Assembly (NCBI RefSeq): GCF_014076495.1 | Contig: NZ_CP043575.1 | Coordinates: 3,534,001-3,598,000, forward strand | Source: Comamonas koreensis | GTDB taxonomy: Bacteria; Pseudomonadota; Gammaproteobacteria; Burkholderiales; Burkholderiaceae_C | DNA length: 64,000 nt | Direction of reading: 5' to 3' | Part shown: piece after piece, positions 61,605-64,000 of the stretch | Layout of the letters: the number at the start of each line of letters is the position of its first letter | Numbering within the stretch: the stretch's first letter is position 1 | The notes under the pieces: model-generated | What the model saw: only the letters and a program-made list of their open reading frames with translations | What the model was told of the DNA's origin: nothing | Databases searched by the model: none | Program-made: the position numbers and the translations under genes

Positions 61605-63125
61605 ATGACGACACTTATGCTTGATGGCACCTTGCTTGCCGCGGTGGATCTGGGATCCAATAGTTTCCGCCTGGAAGTTGGCCGCTATGCCGCGGGCCAT
61701 ATTGAACGCGTGCAATATTTCAAGGAGATGGTCCGCCAGGGCGCCGGTCTCGATGAGCAAGGCCTGCTGACGGCCGAGGCCATGCAGCGCGGCTGGGATT
61801 GCCTGGCGCGCTTTGCCGAGCGCCTGCAGGGCTTTCCTGCCGCCCATGTGCGCGCCGTAGCCACCCAGACCTTGCGCGAAGCGCGCAACAGCGATGTCTT
61901 CATCCAGCGCGCCAACCAGATTCTGGGTTACCCGATCAGCATCATCTCCGGGCCGGAAGAAGCGCGCCTGATCTACCAGGGCGCGGCCCACTCGCTGCCC
62001 CCATCGGACGAGCGCCGCCTGGTGGTCGATATCGGCGGCCGCTCCACCGAGCTGATCCTGGGCCAGCGCTACAGCTCGCAGCGCGTGGCCTCCTTCCCCG
62101 TGGGCAGCGTGGCCTGGTCGCTGCGCTATTTCCCCCAGGGTGAGTTCAGCAAATCGGCGCTGAAAACCGCGCAGATCGCCGCCCAGGCGGTGATGGAAGA
62201 AGCAGCCCACCATTTTGTGCCCGGCAGCTGGGACTGCGCCTATGGCACCTCGGGCACGGCCAACGCGATTGCCGATGTGCTGGCGCTGCACGGCGGCCAG
62301 CCCGACGTGGTCACGCGCGAGCAACTGCACTGGCTCTGCGACCAATTGCTGGCCGCCGGCAATGCCAGCGAGCTGCGGCTCGAAGGCCTCAAGGAAGAGC
62401 GCCGGGCGGTGATTGGCGGCGGCGTGACCGTGCTTTGCGCGGTGTTTGATCTGCTGCAGATCGGGGAGCTGCGCATTGCCAGCGGCGCGCTGCGCCAGGG
62501 CCTGCTGCGCGACATGGTGCAGCACGAGGAGTTCAGCGATATCCGCCACCGCACTATCGCCGCGCTCAAGGAGCGCTACCAGGTCGATCGCACCCAAGCG
62601 GGCCGCGTGCAGCGCACTGCCGCCACCTTGTACGAGCAGGCACGCCGCTATGCGGGTTCGACCGCGCCGGCCGAGCTGCAGTCGCCGATGCTCGACTGGG
62701 CCAGCCAGCTCCATGAGATCGGCTGCCTCATCTCCCACACCGACCACCACCACCACGGCGCCTATGTGCTGGGCCACAGCGATGTGCCCGGCTTTACGCA
62801 AACCGAGCTGTCCCACCTGGCAGCCCTGGTGCTGGCGCAGAGAGGGAAGCTGCGCAAGGTCGATGCCTTCTTGCAGGACCGCGATTTTGCGCTGGAGCTG
62901 CTGTGCCTGCGCCTCGCGACCCTGCTGTGCCATGCGCGCCGCGACCCGGCGCTCGACCAGATCTGCCTGCGCGACAAGACCGAAAAGTGGTCGCTCAAGG
63001 TAGCCCCCGGCTGGGCCGAGCAGTTTCCGCAATCGGCCTACCTGCTGGGCGAGGAGGTGCTGGCCTGGCAGAAGACGCCCTACCCCTTCCAGTTCAAGCA
63101 GGCGCTGGGCATCACCGCCAAATAA
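61605..63125 (+). CDS. ppx: Exopolyphosphatase
   Basis: A 506-residue enzyme that releases phosphate from the ends of polyphosphate and may also hydrolyse pppGpp. It belongs to the ASKHA fold: DLGSNSFRLEV is the first phosphate loop, DIGGRSTELI the second, and SGPEEARLIYQG is conserved in the Ppx/GppA family. The C-terminal HD-like helical part contains HEIGCLISHTDHHHHGAYV. The start may be 61605 or 61617. Its divergent position next to pstS links polyphosphate breakdown with phosphate supply. No ppk gene is in the window. Confidence 0.95.
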   Translation: MTTLMLDGTLLAAVDLGSNSFRLEVGRYAAGHIERVQYFKEMVRQGAGLDEQGLLTAEAMQRGWDCLARFAERLQGFPAAHVRAVATQTLREARNSDVFIQRANQILGYPISIISGPEEARLIYQGAAHSLPPSDERRLVVDIGGRSTELILGQRYSSQRVASFPVGSVAWSLRYFPQGEFSKSALKTAQIAAQAVMEEAAHHFVPGSWDCAYGTSGTANAIADVLALHGGQPDVVTREQLHWLCDQLLAAGNASELRLEGLKEERRAVIGGGVTVLCAVFDLLQIGELRIASGALRQGLLRDMVQHEEFSDIRHRTIAALKERYQVDRTQAGRVQRTAATLYEQARRYAGSTAPAELQSPMLDWASQLHEIGCLISHTDHHHHGAYVLGHSDVPGFTQTELSHLAALVLAQRGKLRKVDAFLQDRDFALELLCLRLATLLCHARRDPALDQICLRDKTEKWSLKVAPGWAEQFPQSAYLLGEEVLAWQKTPYPFQFKQALGITAK

Positions 63126-63133
63126 GGCGCGGC

Positions 63134-63166
63134 ACACCCAGGCCGGTGACCGCATGGGTGTTTTTT
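63134..63166 (+). terminator. Terminator after ppx
   Basis: ACACCCA (63134-63140) pairs with TGGGTGT (63155-63161) across 14 bases and runs into a T-run. It lies between two convergent genes. Confidence 0.75.
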
Positions 63167-63176
63167 CTGCCGAGCC

Positions 63177-64000
63177 TTAAGCGCCCAGATTCACGGGCGC
63201 GACGGCGCCCTTGCCCGAGAACACACCCGTCAGGTTGCCGATGAACTGCGTCAGGCTCGCCTGGGTGGCCTCTGGCGACCAGCCCGCCACATGGGGCGTG
63301 ATGAGGATGTTGGGCAGGTCGATCAGCGGCTCGGGGCGATGCGGCTCACTCTCATAGACATCAATGCCGGCACCGGCAATGGTGCCGTCCTTCAAGGCGG
63401 CCGCCAGCGCCAGCGTATCGACCACCGAGCCCCGCGCGATATTGATCAGGTAACCCTGGGGGCCCAGCGCCTGCAGAATCTCTGCATTGACCAGGTGCTT
63501 GGTGCCCGGTCCGCCCGGCGTGGCGCAGACCAGGATGTCGGCCCAGCTGGCCAGCGCATGCAGCGAATCGAAATAGCGGTGGCCCACCCCTGCCTTGGGC
63601 TGGCGGTTGTGGTAGCCCACCGGCATGTCAAAGCCTTCAGCACGCCTGGCAATCTTCAGGCCGATATGGCCCAGGCCCAGAATGCCCAGCTTCTTGCCCG
63701 ACACGCTGGGCGGATGGGCCAGGCTGTAGCGGTCGACACCGGCGCGGGCCTGCTGGTCCAGGGTGCGGAAGTTGCGCATCGACGCCAGAATCAGGCCAAA
63801 GCTGTGGTCGGCCACGCTGGTGTCGTTGGTGCCCGCCCCGGTCGCCAGCACAATGCCGCGTGCGCGCAGTGCATCGAGCGCCAAGCCTTCATAGCCGGCA
63901 CCCAAGGTGCAGGCCAGGCGCAGCTGCGGCATCTGGGCGATTTCCTCGGCCGTGAGGCCAATCGAGCCAATGGTCAACACGGCCTGTGCCTGGGCGCCGT
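63177..64000 (-). CDS. D-isomer-specific 2-hydroxyacid dehydrogenase, 5' end outside window
   Basis: The C-terminal 274 residues of an NAD(P)-dependent enzyme that interconverts 2-hydroxyacids and 2-keto acids, such as glyoxylate or hydroxypyruvate. The nucleotide-binding motif is GILGLGHIG, and the catalytic trio is present: Arg in INIARGSVVD, Glu in DVYESEPHRP and His in ITPHVAGWS. The frame stays open to the window edge (ending GAQAQAV), so the true start lies beyond 64000; the apparent TTG start at 63980 is internal. It is convergent with ppx. Confidence 0.92.
   Translation of the reverse strand, partial: GAQAQAVLTIGSIGLTAEEIAQMPQLRLACTLGAGYEGLALDALRARGIVLATGAGTNDTSVADHSFGLILASMRNFRTLDQQARAGVDRYSLAHPPSVSGKKLGILGLGHIGLKIARRAEGFDMPVGYHNRQPKAGVGHRYFDSLHALASWADILVCATPGGPGTKHLVNAEILQALGPQGYLINIARGSVVDTLALAAALKDGTIAGAGIDVYESEPHRPEPLIDLPNILITPHVAGWSPEATQASLTQFIGNLTGVFSGKGAVAPVNLGA

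Noticed and set aside
1..64000. tRNA, rRNA or CRISPR array
   Set aside because: No cloverleaf with a GTTCRA-type loop, no rRNA-like sequence and no regularly spaced direct repeats were found by reading. A scan with dedicated software would be needed to exclude a degenerate tRNA.

Overview
The window is GC-rich chromosomal DNA from a betaproteobacterium. It is most likely a member of the Burkholderiales family Comamonadaceae (Comamonas or a close relative). The basis is the kind of proteins present (several TRAP and ABC solute-binding proteins, type B L31 beside rho, ppx divergent from pstSCAB-phoU-phoB-phoR) and the codon use; the species cannot be named from sequence alone. Most of the window is ordinary housekeeping DNA, interrupted by small mobile or dispersed repeats.

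Layout. 1-600: right end of an IS481-family insertion sequence next to a remnant of a dispersed repeat. 0.7-6 kb: a membrane di-iron hydroxylase, a MurU-like nucleotidyltransferase and a complete dctPQM TRAP transporter. 6-11 kb: the glycine cleavage operon gcvT-gcvH-gcvP behind a tandem glycine riboswitch. 11-16 kb: a TSUP transporter, a membrane diguanylate cyclase, mltG and a YgfZ-like protein. 16-20.5 kb: a candidate small RNA, a thioesterase-acetyltransferase fusion, an esterase, and an exported hydratase-like gene lying between two copies of a dispersed repeat whose outer ends both abut CTAG. 20.7-29.3 kb: acyl-CoA synthetase, an orphan Tat-exported TRAP binding protein, a saccharopine dehydrogenase-like enzyme, a membrane PQQ dehydrogenase and a thioesterase. 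29.5-35.3 kb: ETF-ubiquinone oxidoreductase, a lipocalin and a three-gene ABC importer. 35.3-40.5 kb: two drug-efflux-type MFS genes, each divergent from its own regulator and separated by a 320-bp MITE-like element. 40.6-51.3 kb: wrbA, the divergent ppsA/ppsR pair, several exported proteins, dut, trxA, rho and rpmE2. 51.4-54.5 kb: an ArnT-like glycosyltransferase and a MATE exporter. 54.5-63.2 kb: the phosphate regulon, with pstS and ppx divergent. The right edge cuts a D-2-hydroxyacid dehydrogenase.

Genes that work together. Glycine is sensed by the riboswitch and degraded by GcvTHP. PpsR controls PpsA post-translationally. PstSCAB imports phosphate and, with PhoU, signals to PhoR and PhoB. 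A well-formed Pho box precedes pstS, and a weaker one points toward ppx.

The strongest non-textbook signals are four copies of one dispersed inverted-repeat family, the CTAG-bounded repeat pair around an exported hydratase gene, a MITE whose 3-bp target duplication is the stop codon of a regulator, and an IS481 transposase whose stop codon is supplied by its target site. I found no defence island, prophage, CRISPR array or secondary-metabolite cluster, and no clearly new multi-gene system.
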